Source: Myxococcales bacterium
Lineage (GTDB): Bacteria > Myxococcota_A > Polyangia > Haliangiales > Haliangiaceae
DNA length: 64,000 bases
Direction of reading: 5' to 3'
Assembly: GCA_016707895.1 (NCBI GenBank)
Contig: JADJGV010000010.1
Span: 62,001-126,000 of the forward strand
A model generated the notes under the pieces. The model saw only the letters and a program-made list of their open reading frames with translations. It did not search any database and was not told the origin of the DNA. Every line of letters starts with the position of its first letter. Within the stretch, counting starts at the first letter, position 1. The position numbers were made by a program, and so were the translations under genes. Of the stretch, positions 9,148 to 16,923 are shown one piece after another.

Positions 9148-10389
9148 CTACTCGGCGGGGTAGCGCTTGATGGCCGGGCGCTTGCCGTGGTCGACCTTGA
9201 CGACCACCGCCGACTTCGACGCGTCGCGTTCGGCGTTGATCGTGATCTCGCCGGTCACGCCAGCGAACCCCTTGGTCGCGGCGATGGTCGCGGCGAGATC
9301 CTTGCCGGAGAGCGACGGCGACTTGTCGATAGCGGCGAAGAGCAGGTTAGCGGCGTCGTAGCCGAGCGCCGCGAGCGCGTCAGGAGCGACGCCGTGCTTC
9401 GACTTGTACTTCTGGACGAAGTTGACCACGGCAGGGGTCTGCTCCTCGGGCGAGTAGTGGTTGGAGAAGTAGCTGCCCTGGACGGCATCGCCGCCGATCT
9501 CCTCGAACTTGTCCGAGTCCCAGCCGTCGCCACCGAGGAACGGCACCGTGATCCCCTGCTTGCGCGCCTGGGCGATGATGTTGGCCGCCTGGGTGTAGTA
9601 GCCGGGCAGGAAGACGGCGTCCGGCTTGGCCTGGTTGATCGAAGCGAGCTGCGCGCCGACGTCCGGGTTGTTGGTGTCGTAGGCCTGCCGGGTAGCGACC
9701 TCGCCGCCGGCCGCCTTCAGCGCCGACTCGAAGAAGTCGGCGAGCCCCTTGGAGTACGGCTCCCCCTGGTCGAACAGGATCGCGACGCGCTTAGCCTTGA
9801 GCTCCTCGACAGCGAACTTGGCCACGACCTGCCCCTGGAACTCGTCGAGGAAGCACACCCGGAAGATCATGTCGCCGATCTGGGTGACCGCAGGATTGGT
9901 CGACGACGGCGAGATCATCGGCACACCGTATTGTTGCGCCACCTGCCCGCCGGCCATCGACCGCCCCGACGCCACCTCGCCGAGGATCGCGACGACCTTG
10001 GTGCGGGTGATCAGCTTGGTGACGGCGGTCCCCGCCTCCTGCGGTTTGCCGGCGTCGTCCTCGGTGGTCAGCTCGATCTTGCGCGCCTTGAGCGTGCCAG
10101 CGTCGATCGCCGCGTTGCGCTCCTCGATCGCCAGGCGGATGCCCTGGTCGGTCGACTGACCGAACGTCGCCTCGGACCCCGTCATCGAGGCGAAGTGACC
10201 GATCTTGATCGGGCTGTTGTCCGGAACGCTGCCGCCCGCACCACCGGAGCCCGCCGAGCCGGCGGATCCCGATGAGCCGCCGCCTCCGCCGGTCTGGTTT
10301 CGCTTCCGCTCGCAACCCGCGGTGACCGCGAGCGCCACGACCATGCCCAGCAACGCCAGGCGTGAGATTCGCCAACCAGTGAGATTCAC
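9148..10389 (-). CDS. livK: Branched-chain amino-acid ABC transporter substrate-binding lipoprotein (LivK/LivJ-like)
   Basis: A 413-residue periplasmic binding protein of the Leu/Ile/Val type. The signal peptide ends in lipobox VTAGC (Cys26), followed by a Gly/Ser linker and the fold starting at IKIGHFASMTGSEATFG. VVAILGEVASGRSMAGG and MISPSSTNPAVTQ are typical ligand-pocket segments. CTCCTC at 10397-10402 reads GAGGAG on this strand, seven bases before GTG 10389 but only one before ATG 10395, so I prefer GTG. It is probably the partner of livHMGF, separated from it by the HNH gene. The exact substrate is not readable. Confidence 0.92.
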   Translation of the reverse strand: MNLTGWRISRLALLGMVVALAVTAGCERKRNQTGGGGGSSGSAGSAGSGGAGGSVPDNSPIKIGHFASMTGSEATFGQSTDQGIRLAIEERNAAIDAGTLKARKIELTTEDDAGKPQEAGTAVTKLITRTKVVAILGEVASGRSMAGGQVAQQYGVPMISPSSTNPAVTQIGDMIFRVCFLDEFQGQVVAKFAVEELKAKRVAILFDQGEPYSKGLADFFESALKAAGGEVATRQAYDTNNPDVGAQLASINQAKPDAVFLPGYYTQAANIIAQARKQGITVPFLGGDGWDSDKFEEIGGDAVQGSYFSNHYSPEEQTPAVVNFVQKYKSKHGVAPDALAALGYDAANLLFAAIDKSPSLSGKDLAATIAATKGFAGVTGEITINAERDASKSAVVVKVDHGKRPAIKRYPAE

Positions 10390-10539
10390 GGCCATGCTCC
10401 TCGAGTAGGCCGATGGCGTAGCGTGAGGCTGGCGCGCGAGTCAACCCTGGCGCGATCGGTCGTGTCCCGCCCACCTACGTGGATCGGCCCGACGCCTCGT
10501 GATACCCCGTGCCCCGCGCCCTCGCGCCTCGCGAAGACC

Positions 10540-12465
10540 ATGAGCCAACCCCAGGCACGCCACTCGACATCGATGCCCGCGCACGGGCACCACTACCACG
10601 GCAAGAAGGAGCTGGCGATGGTGTCGCTCGGCGCCCTCGGCGTCGTCTACGGCGACATCGGCACGTCGCCGCTGTACGCCATGAAGGAGTGCCTGACGGG
10701 CGAGCACGGCGCCCCGCCGACGCCGGCCAATGTCTACGGGGTGCTGTCGCTGGTGTTCTGGGCGCTGACCCTGGTCGTCGTCATCAAGTACCTGATGTTC
10801 GTCCTCCGCGCCGACAACAAGGGCGAGGGCGGCATCCAGGCGCTCGCGGCGCTGGTGTCCGGCGCGACCGGCCGCAGCGCCGGCAAGCTGGCGATCCCGA
10901 TCCTGATGGCGCTGTTCGGCACCGGCCTCTTGTACGGCGAGGGCGTGCTCACGCCCGCGATCTCGGTGTTGTCCGCCGTCGAAGGTCTCAACGTCGCGAC
11001 CGACTCGGTCGAGCACCTGGTCCTGCCGATCACGGTCGCGATCCTGGTCGGCCTGTTCGTGGTTCAGCGCTTCGGCACGCACCGCATCGGCACCGTCTTC
11101 GGCTACGTGATGCTGCTCTGGTTCATCTCGATCGGCGTCATCGGCGTGACCTGGATCGTCAAGGCCCCCGAGGTGCTGCAGGCGGTCAACCCGGTCCACG
11201 CCGTGCGCTTCTTCGCGCACAACGGCGGCCACGGCTTCCTCCTGCTCGGCTCGGTGGTGCTGGTCATCACCGGCGGCGAGGCGCTCTACGCCGACATGGG
11301 CCACTTCGGGCGCACGCCGATCCGCGTCGCCTGGTTCAGCGTGGTCTTCCCCGGGCTGCTGCTCAACTACTTCGGCCAGGGCGCGCTCTTCTTGACGTCG
11401 CCGCAAGGGTCGATCACCAACCCGTTCTTCCAGATGGTCCACGGCCCGATGCTGTACCCGATGGTGGCCCTGGCGACCCTCGCGGCCATCATCGCCTCGC
11501 AGGCGCTGATCTCCGGCGCGTTCTCGCTGACCCACCAGGCGGTGCAGCTCGGCTACGCCCCGCGCGTCACGATCGTCCACACGTCGGAGCGCGCCGAAGG
11601 CCAGATCTACATCCCCGAGATCAACTACTTGCTCATGGCGGCGTGCCTCGCCGTCGTGCTCGGCTTCGGCTCGTCGACCAAGCTGGCCGGCGCCTACGGC
11701 GTCGCCGTCACCGGCACGATGACGATCACCTCCGTGCTCTACTTCCTGGTGCGCACCAAGCTGTGGCACCTGCCGCTGTGGTCGAGCGCGGTCATGCTGG
11801 TGGTCTTCCTGGGGATCGACCTCACGTTCTTCTCGTCGACCTTGGCCAAGATCCACCACGGCGGCTGGCTGCCGCTGACCTTCGGGGCGGTCGTGTTCGT
11901 GATCCTGACCACCTGGTGGCGCGGCCGCACCGAGCTGTCGAGGATCATGGACCAGGGGAACCTGCCCGACGCGATGTTCCTCGACGATCCGGAGACCCAG
12001 GCGCTGCATCGGGTCAAGGGCACCGCGGTGTTCATGACCTCGAACCCAGACGGCATCCCCAACGTCGTGATGCACCACGTGAAGCACAACCAGGTGCTGC
12101 ACAAGCAGGTCGTGCTGCTGTCGATCCGCACCGAGGGCGTCCCCTTCGTCGCCGGCAACACGTCGCTGCAAGTGAAGGACCTCGGCCAAGGCTTCTTCCG
12201 GGTCATGGCGCGGGTCGGGTTCATGCAGTCGCCCAACGTGCCGCGGCTGCTCGCCCGCTGCGAGAAGCACGGGCTAGCGACCCAGGCCGCGACCACGACG
12301 TACTACCTCGGGCGTCAGAGCCTGATCACCACTGGCCGCACCCGCATGTGGCGCTGGCGCAAGATGCTGTTCGCGTTCCTTTCGCGCAACGCGCGGCCGC
12401 CGACCGACTTCTTCGGGCTGCCGCCCAACCGCGTCGTCGAGCTCGGCCTACAGATCGAGCTGTAG
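10540..12465 (+). CDS. kup: Low-affinity potassium transport protein Kup
   Basis: A 641-residue protein matching the KUP/HAK/KT family. The hallmark VVYGDIGTSPLYAMKECLTG lies near residue 40, followed by GEGGIQAL and LFGTGLLYGEGVLTPAISVL. There are about twelve membrane helices to residue about 450 and then a cytosolic domain with GTAVFMTSNPDGIPNVVMHH. It imports K+ with protons. The ATG at 10540 gives a His-rich short N-terminus. Gene-start distance to livK is about 150 bp, divergent. It converges with the small zinc-finger gene after 12 bp. Confidence 0.95.
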   Translation: MSQPQARHSTSMPAHGHHYHGKKELAMVSLGALGVVYGDIGTSPLYAMKECLTGEHGAPPTPANVYGVLSLVFWALTLVVVIKYLMFVLRADNKGEGGIQALAALVSGATGRSAGKLAIPILMALFGTGLLYGEGVLTPAISVLSAVEGLNVATDSVEHLVLPITVAILVGLFVVQRFGTHRIGTVFGYVMLLWFISIGVIGVTWIVKAPEVLQAVNPVHAVRFFAHNGGHGFLLLGSVVLVITGGEALYADMGHFGRTPIRVAWFSVVFPGLLLNYFGQGALFLTSPQGSITNPFFQMVHGPMLYPMVALATLAAIIASQALISGAFSLTHQAVQLGYAPRVTIVHTSERAEGQIYIPEINYLLMAACLAVVLGFGSSTKLAGAYGVAVTGTMTITSVLYFLVRTKLWHLPLWSSAVMLVVFLGIDLTFFSSTLAKIHHGGWLPLTFGAVVFVILTTWWRGRTELSRIMDQGNLPDAMFLDDPETQALHRVKGTAVFMTSNPDGIPNVVMHHVKHNQVLHKQVVLLSIRTEGVPFVAGNTSLQVKDLGQGFFRVMARVGFMQSPNVPRLLARCEKHGLATQAATTTYYLGRQSLITTGRTRMWRWRKMLFAFLSRNARPPTDFFGLPPNRVVELGLQIEL

Positions 12466-12477
12466 CGCGCGCCGTCG

Positions 12478-12762
12478 CTACGCTGGCGGTTTGCGCGAGC
12501 CGACGCAGTACTTGCCCAGCCCCTTCTGATGGTTGGCGATCAACCCGCGCTGCATCGGCTTGACCTTGCCGCAGCCCGAGCACACGCCGCTGTCGGCCTC
12601 GGCCTGCGCCGCGCCGTCTGGCTCCCCCTCGCCGCCGGCCTCGACCTCCGTGGCCGGCGCCGCGACGACCTCCGTCGGCGCGGGCCCCGCTGGCCGAGCC
12701 GACGCGGCTCGCGCCTGATGTTGCGCTTCGCGGCGCCGCCGCATGTCATCGACCTTGCCCAT
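12478..12762 (-). CDS. Small hypothetical protein with a C-terminal CxxC...H...C zinc-finger-like motif
   Basis: A 94-residue protein. The N-terminus is basic and helical (MGKVDDMRRRREAQHQARAA), the middle is Ala/Glu-rich and disordered, and the C-terminus has CSGCGKVKPMQRGLIANHQK followed by a Cys: spacing Cys-x2-Cys ... His ... Cys suggests one zinc site. It may bind nucleic acid or protein. Longer in-frame extensions toward 13281 run through the intergenic repeats and the next gene in antisense and are not credible. Confidence 0.6.
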   Translation of the reverse strand: MGKVDDMRRRREAQHQARAASARPAGPAPTEVVAAPATEVEAGGEGEPDGAAQAEADSGVCSGCGKVKPMQRGLIANHQKGLGKYCVGSRKPPA

Positions 12763-12945
12763 CCCGGCAGTGGAGCGCGAAACCGGCCCGGTGGGAAGCC
12801 GCTCATCGCGACAGACGTCGCCAACCCTGGCCGGATCCCGGACGATCGTGGCCGGATCCCGGACACGCTGTCCGGGCGGTGAAGGTAAGCCCGCGAAACT
12901 GGCCAGCCGCGGTGTCCGGCGCGGGGCTTGCTGTTGGTGTCGGGC
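12763..12945. other. Divergent intergenic region with TCCGG repeats
   Basis: About 180 bp between the small zinc-finger gene (-) and the VWA gene (+). GGCCGGATCCCGGAC occurs twice as a direct repeat (12829-12843 and 12850-12864), followed by a perfect 8-bp hairpin. Both elements resemble those beside the HNH gene. No promoter boxes are clear. Confidence 0.6.
12858..12876. repeat. Hairpin CCCGGACA-CGC-TGTCCGGG
   Basis: A perfect 8-bp stem with a 3-base loop, overlapping the second GGCCGGATCCCGGAC direct repeat. Its arms match those of the 7584-7605 palindrome. Confidence 0.65.
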
Positions 12946-14130
12946 ATGCGAACCAAGGCGTGTGTTGTGATGGTGTCGATGGGGCTCGCGGCGTCCGGCC
13001 GCGCGGTGGCGGCCGAGCCGTCGGTGTGCGAGCCGCCGGGCGTGGTCGTCGTGCTCGACCGATCGAGCTCGATGAACGGCGAGATCGCCGACGGGACCAC
13101 GAAGTGGGTGGCGGCGCGGACCGCGCTGGACCACGTCCTGGCGGCGTACGATCAGACCATCGGCTTCGGCTTGATGACGTTCCCGTACCCCGACGCGTGC
13201 GGTCCGGGAAGGCTCGACGTGCCGCCCGCGGTCGGACAGCGGGGTGCGATCGGCATGGCCTTGACCGCGCCGCCACCGCACTCCGGCAACTGGACGCCGC
13301 TCGGGGAGACTCTGGCGGCGGTGGCCGACCCGGCGTGGATGGCTGGGTACGTGCCTGACGCGGTGGTCGTCGTCACCGACGGCTTCCAGTGGTGCTCGCC
13401 ATACGATCCGGCGCAGCGCGAGCTACCCAAGTGGGCGGTGGCGCGGCTGCGCGACCGCGGCATCCGCACGTTCGTCGTCGGCTTCGGTGCGGCCGTCGAC
13501 GAGGAGGCGCTGGCGGCGATGGCGATCCTCGGCGAGACGGCGCCCGCGGGCTGCGACGCGACCAACACCGACCCCGCACGCCCGCGCTGCTATCACCAAG
13601 CCGACGACGCGGCCACGCTCACCGCGGCGCTGATGGCGATCGCTGCCCGCGCGTCCGCCGAGACGTGCGACGGGCGAGACAACGACTGCGATGGCGTGGT
13701 CGACGATGGCGCGCCGTGCGCGGTCGACGAGCGCTGTGTCGGGGGCGCGTGCACGCCGGCTCCGGCCCTGGACGGCGGGGTCGAGGGCGCCGACGGTGGG
13801 GCCGACCCCGGCGACCTGCCGGGTGGATGCGGCTGCCGCACCAGCGCAGGGACCGATCCCGCCAGCGGCGCGGGCGGGATGCTCGCGATCGCGATCGCCG
13901 CGGCTCAGGTGCGGCGGCGGCGGCGAGGGGCCACCAACCCGGCGGCCACGAGCACGGCGAGCCCAACCGGCGACGTCCCGCCGCCCTGGCAGCCGCATCC
14001 CGAGGTGAGCTCGGCGGGGCCCGGGCCGGCGTCGGGATCGCCGGGGTTGCCGCCGCCATCTGGCCCCGACGGCCCAGCGTCGACGATCGGCGCGGTCGCC
14101 GAGATGACCAGATCGACGCACGCGAAGTAG
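12946..14130 (+). CDS. Exported von Willebrand factor A protein with MopE-type motif and MYXO-CTERM-like tail
   Basis: A 394-residue protein from ATG 12946; a TTG 18 bases earlier is less likely. The signal peptide ends near AVAAEPS. The VWA domain has MIDAS residues in VVVLDRSSSMNG, and VVVVTDGFQWC lies further on. ETCDGRDNDCDGVVDDGAPC is the MopE-like metal-binding motif. GGCGC and a hydrophobic stretch lead to an Arg5 run at 13912-13926, where a MYXO-CTERM protein normally ends. This frame instead continues 67 residues, antisense to the neighbour's last 226 bases. The native stop was probably lost, or the tail is an unusual extension. Likely a surface adhesion or sensing protein. Confidence 0.8.
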   Translation: MRTKACVVMVSMGLAASGRAVAAEPSVCEPPGVVVVLDRSSSMNGEIADGTTKWVAARTALDHVLAAYDQTIGFGLMTFPYPDACGPGRLDVPPAVGQRGAIGMALTAPPPHSGNWTPLGETLAAVADPAWMAGYVPDAVVVVTDGFQWCSPYDPAQRELPKWAVARLRDRGIRTFVVGFGAAVDEEALAAMAILGETAPAGCDATNTDPARPRCYHQADDAATLTAALMAIAARASAETCDGRDNDCDGVVDDGAPCAVDERCVGGACTPAPALDGGVEGADGGADPGDLPGGCGCRTSAGTDPASGAGGMLAIAIAAAQVRRRRRGATNPAATSTASPTGDVPPPWQPHPEVSSAGPGPASGSPGLPPPSGPDGPASTIGAVAEMTRSTHAK

Positions 14131-14624
14131 ATGTCGTTCGAGGCGGTGTCCGTGGTGTACGGCGGCTTATCCGTCATCATCTGGATGAGCTGGAGGGTAC
14201 AGTTGGTGCACTCCTGCATCGGCAGCGTGACGTCGTAAGTCGTCGCGCTGCCATTGGGGATGCGGTCCGCGATGATGGTCGAGCCCGAGCCGCCCGGATC
14301 GAGCATGCCGGTGAGGTTCTCGGTCGGATACCCGGCGGGCGTGCCGGCGGGATCACCGGGCGGGATCCGGAACGTGTCGCCGTTGGGGTTGAACGACACC
14401 CGCAGCCAGCCGGGGTGCGCGATGTACTCGTCGTAGACGAGGTGCAGCGTGGCCCCTGGGCGAAAGGTCTGGACGTTGGCGCGCGCCGAGCCCGTCGAAC
14501 CGCAGTGGCGCTGCTTGAGGTCGATCGTCGAGCGAGGCGTGGGCGACGAGATGCGCACGTGCGCATCGGCGCCCCCGGCGACAAGGGTGAACGCGGCGGC
14601 GGCGGCGAGAGCGGAACGGCGCAT
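13905..14624 (-). CDS. LPMO-like exported protein (SCE4755-type polysaccharide monooxygenase-like) with MYXO-CTERM tail
   Basis: A 239-residue protein. The signal peptide would be cut at ADA|H, leaving His22 as residue 1 of the mature protein, as in copper lytic polysaccharide monooxygenases; a second candidate copper ligand is His70 in YIAHPGWLRV. Four or more Cys in the fold could form disulfides. A Gly/Asp/Pro linker leads to GCGC, a hydrophobic stretch and APRRRRRT, a normal MYXO-CTERM end. It may oxidatively cleave or bind polysaccharide at the cell surface. Enzyme activity is inferred from the N-terminal His only. It overlaps the VWA gene tail-to-tail by 226 bp. Confidence 0.75.
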   Translation of the reverse strand: MRRSALAAAAAFTLVAGGADAHVRISSPTPRSTIDLKQRHCGSTGSARANVQTFRPGATLHLVYDEYIAHPGWLRVSFNPNGDTFRIPPGDPAGTPAGYPTENLTGMLDPGGSGSTIIADRIPNGSATTYDVTLPMQECTNCTLQLIQMMTDKPPYTTDTASNDIYFACVDLVISATAPIVDAGPSGPDGGGNPGDPDAGPGPAELTSGCGCQGGGTSPVGLAVLVAAGLVAPRRRRRT

Positions 14625-14711
14625 CTGGCAATCTCATCAGGAAGGGATGCCGAAGGCCAGCCCGAAGCGTGCGTGTAGCGCCTCCACCGACGACATGACA
14701 CGCTCGCAACC

Positions 14712-15458
14712 ATGGTTCATCGTTCGTCGCTCGTGGCCGTGATCGTGGCCTTGGCGCTCTGCCACGCCTCTCCCGCGTACCCGAAGTGTGCCCGCGTACT
14801 GCTGGCGCCGCAGCTCATCACCCACGCCGCCGATCCGATCCCTGCCGGCGGTGGCGTGTTGATCGGCTTCACCGAGACGACGGACGACAGCGCCGAGACG
14901 TTCGCCGGCCACGATCCAGCGATGAACGCCGACTGGACGCTGGTCGTGGGCAAGCGCAAGACCCGGCCGCGGCTCGAGCAGCTCGCGCCAGGCCTCGCGG
15001 TCTACCGCCCGGGCGCGCTGCGCGGCACGCGACCGACGCAGGTGGTGTTGCGGGATGGCAAGGGGGCCAAGGTCGGCGCGTTCTCGGCGAGCTCCCGCGC
15101 GGATGCCGCGAGCTTGCCGGCGCCGTCGGTGAAGCGCGTCACCTCGACCGCCGTGGCGCAGGACAAGGGGCGCTGGCGAGGGACGGTCACCACCACGGTC
15201 GTCGAGGTCGACCAGATCCCCGACCGTGCGGCGGCGCTGATCGCCTACCGACAGGACGGCAACAACACGACGGCGCTCACCTGGGCACGCGTCGCGGTCG
15301 GCTCGTCCCCGGCGATCGAGATCTACGCGTCGCCGGGCAAGTGCGGTACCGAGCCAGAGGGCCTGACCGCCCCAGCACCAGGCGTGACGGTCGTGCTGGC
15401 CTGGGTCGATCAGTTCGGTCGACGGTCGCCACTGTCCACACCGAGCGTCGTGAAGTAG
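14712..15458 (+). CDS. Secreted protein of unknown function
   Basis: A 248-residue protein with a clear signal peptide (SLVAVIVALALCHASPAYPKC), two or three cysteines and a mostly beta-strand pattern. No catalytic motif is recognised. It is divergent from the LPMO-like gene (87 bp between starts), so the two may share regulation. It ends just before a tandem of CCCACGTGGG palindromes. Confidence 0.7.
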   Translation: MVHRSSLVAVIVALALCHASPAYPKCARVLLAPQLITHAADPIPAGGGVLIGFTETTDDSAETFAGHDPAMNADWTLVVGKRKTRPRLEQLAPGLAVYRPGALRGTRPTQVVLRDGKGAKVGAFSASSRADAASLPAPSVKRVTSTAVAQDKGRWRGTVTTTVVEVDQIPDRAAALIAYRQDGNNTTALTWARVAVGSSPAIEIYASPGKCGTEPEGLTAPAPGVTVVLAWVDQFGRRSPLSTPSVVK

Positions 15459-15481
15459 ACGCGCTTCACGTCGCGGCCCAA

Positions 15482-15530
15482 GACCCACGTGGGCCGTCAC
15501 GTCGCGGCCACGCGACCCACGTGGGCCGCC
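15482..15530. repeat. Two copies of the palindromic motif GACCCACGTGGGCCG
   Basis: Copies lie at 15482-15496 and 15514-15528 between the secreted protein (+) and yqgE (-), which converge. CCCACGTGGG is a perfect palindrome, so each could form a short hairpin and act as a bidirectional terminator or protein site. The right copy with flanks (CGCGACCCACGTGGGCCGC, 15511-15529) is identical to bases 8621-8639 inside the HNH gene. Confidence 0.55.
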
Positions 15531-15559
15531 GCCCTCGCGCGCTCACGGGACCATTCGCG

Positions 15560-16117
15560 TCAGTGCACGCCGCGCCCGACGACCACGGCGTCCGGACGGA
15601 TCCCCAGGCTCTCGACCGCGGCGCGCCACATCTCGTCCGCGTCCAGGTCGAACACTATCTCCGCGTCGAGATCGGCGTGCAGCCACGACCCCTGCGCCAT
15701 CTCCCGCGCGAGCTGCCCCGGCCCCCAGCCGGAGTAACCCAGCAGCAGGCGCAGCCGCGCCGGCGGACGCGCCGCGAGGGCCCGCAGCCGCTCCGGCGAC
15801 GTCGACAGCGCCACGCCCGGACCGATGGTCGACGTCCCGTCGCCCACCAGCGCCGGCACGGGCTCGTGCAGCACCCAGCCGGTCGTCGGGCTAACCGGCC
15901 CGCCCGACCACACAACCGTCTCGGCGTCGCCGCCCCAGCGCATCGCTAGGCTATCGAGCAGCTCGTTGGCCTTGATCGGGCTCGGCTGGTTGATCACCAG
16001 CCCGAACGACCCCTGGTCGTTGTGCTCGATCATCAGCACCACCGACCGCGCGAAGTTCGGGTCGGCGAGCTGCGGCATGGCGATCAGCAGCCCGGGAGCG
16101 AGGTTGGTGCCGGTCAC
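15560..16117 (-). CDS. yqgE: YqgE/AlgH family protein (UPF0301)
   Basis: A 185-residue protein with family motifs LAPGLLIAMPQLADPNFARS, VVLMIEHNDQGSFGLVINQP and LGYSGWGPGQLAREM. Molecular role in the family is poorly defined; it is often found near ruvX (yqgF). The GTG start is inferred from where homology to the family begins (TGTNLAPGLL). The neighbours here (YceI proteins, secreted protein) are not the usual partners. Confidence 0.92.
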   Translation of the reverse strand: MTGTNLAPGLLIAMPQLADPNFARSVVLMIEHNDQGSFGLVINQPSPIKANELLDSLAMRWGGDAETVVWSGGPVSPTTGWVLHEPVPALVGDGTSTIGPGVALSTSPERLRALAARPPARLRLLLGYSGWGPGQLAREMAQGSWLHADLDAEIVFDLDADEMWRAAVESLGIRPDAVVVGRGVH

Positions 16118-16176
16118 GCCCCGGCAGCATCCCAGAACATCGTCCGCGGCGAAAGCGCGGCGTGCGCGGTGTCGCC

Positions 16177-16908
16177 TCAGATCTTCTTGAGCGTGAGCTG
16201 CACGTCGAGGACGACGTCGGCCTGGACCTTGTCGGGCACGCCGCCCACCCCGAAGTCGTTCCGGTTGATCGGCTGCGACACCTTGACGGTGACGCTGTCG
16301 GCGGTGCTCGCGGTGACCTCGAACTTGGTCGGGACCTTCTTCTCGACGCCGTGGATGCTGAACGTCGCATCCGCGGTGTAGCTCGTCTCGCTGGCCTTCT
16401 TGACGTTGTCGATCTTGACGGTCGCCTTCGCGAACTTGGCGACGTCGAACAGATCGGGCGACTGCAGGTGCGCATCGCGGTCGCCGATGCCGGTGGTAAG
16501 GCTGGCGATGTCGACCTCGATCTCGGCGGTGCCGCCTTCGAGGTTGGCCGGATCGAAGCTGGCCTTGGTCACCGCCCACTTGTTGAAGACGACGTCGACC
16601 GGCCCCTTCGCGGCGTCGACGTGCTGAGCCACGACCTTGATGTGATCGACCGCCGCCGCTGGCGCGACCGCCGCCGTGCCCGCGCCCGTGCCAGCCGCGG
16701 TGCCCGCGCCCGTGCCAGCCGCGGTGCCCGAACCGGTGCCCGCCGCCGCGGTGCCCGAACCGGTGCCCGCCGCCGCGGTGCCCGAACCGGTGCCCACCGC
16801 CGCCGTGCCCGAGCCACCGCCAGCGTTCTCCTTCTTCTTCTTGCAGCCGGCCGCAGACAGACCGATGGCGGCCACGGCGATGACGAGGAACGTTCCGAGC
16901 TTCTTCAT
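16177..16908 (-). CDS. YceI-family lipoprotein with long Gly/Thr/Ala linker
   Basis: A 243-residue lipoprotein: MKKLGTFLVIAVAAIGLSAAGC gives the lipobox Cys22. Residues about 23-80 are a low-complexity linker of repeated GTGSGTAA units. The YceI lipocalin-like domain follows (VDHIKVVAQHVDAAKGPVDV, SPDLFDVAKFAKATVKI, INRNDFGV). YceI folds bind isoprenoid-type lipids in a beta-barrel. The gene follows a second YceI-like gene on the same strand with 15 bp between them, suggesting an operon. Confidence 0.88.
   Translation of the reverse strand: MKKLGTFLVIAVAAIGLSAAGCKKKKENAGGGSGTAAVGTGSGTAAAGTGSGTAAAGTGSGTAAGTGAGTAAGTGAGTAAVAPAAAVDHIKVVAQHVDAAKGPVDVVFNKWAVTKASFDPANLEGGTAEIEVDIASLTTGIGDRDAHLQSPDLFDVAKFAKATVKIDNVKKASETSYTADATFSIHGVEKKVPTKFEVTASTADSVTVKVSQPINRNDFGVGGVPDKVQADVVLDVQLTLKKI
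16671..16814 (-). repeat. Tandem low-complexity repeat encoding the (GTGSGTAA)n linker
   Basis: Units of 24-27 bp with GAACCGGTGCCCGCCGCC recur on the + strand inside the YceI lipoprotein gene. The tract makes a flexible tether between the lipid anchor and the barrel and is likely length-variable between strains. Confidence 0.7.
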
Positions 16909-16923
16909 GTGCGTCTCTTCTTC

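Noticed and set aside
12763..13281. Extension of the small zinc-finger gene frame toward 13281
   Set aside because: It crosses the repeat-rich intergenic region and the antisense of the VWA gene; the ATG at 12762 gives a coherent 94-residue protein.
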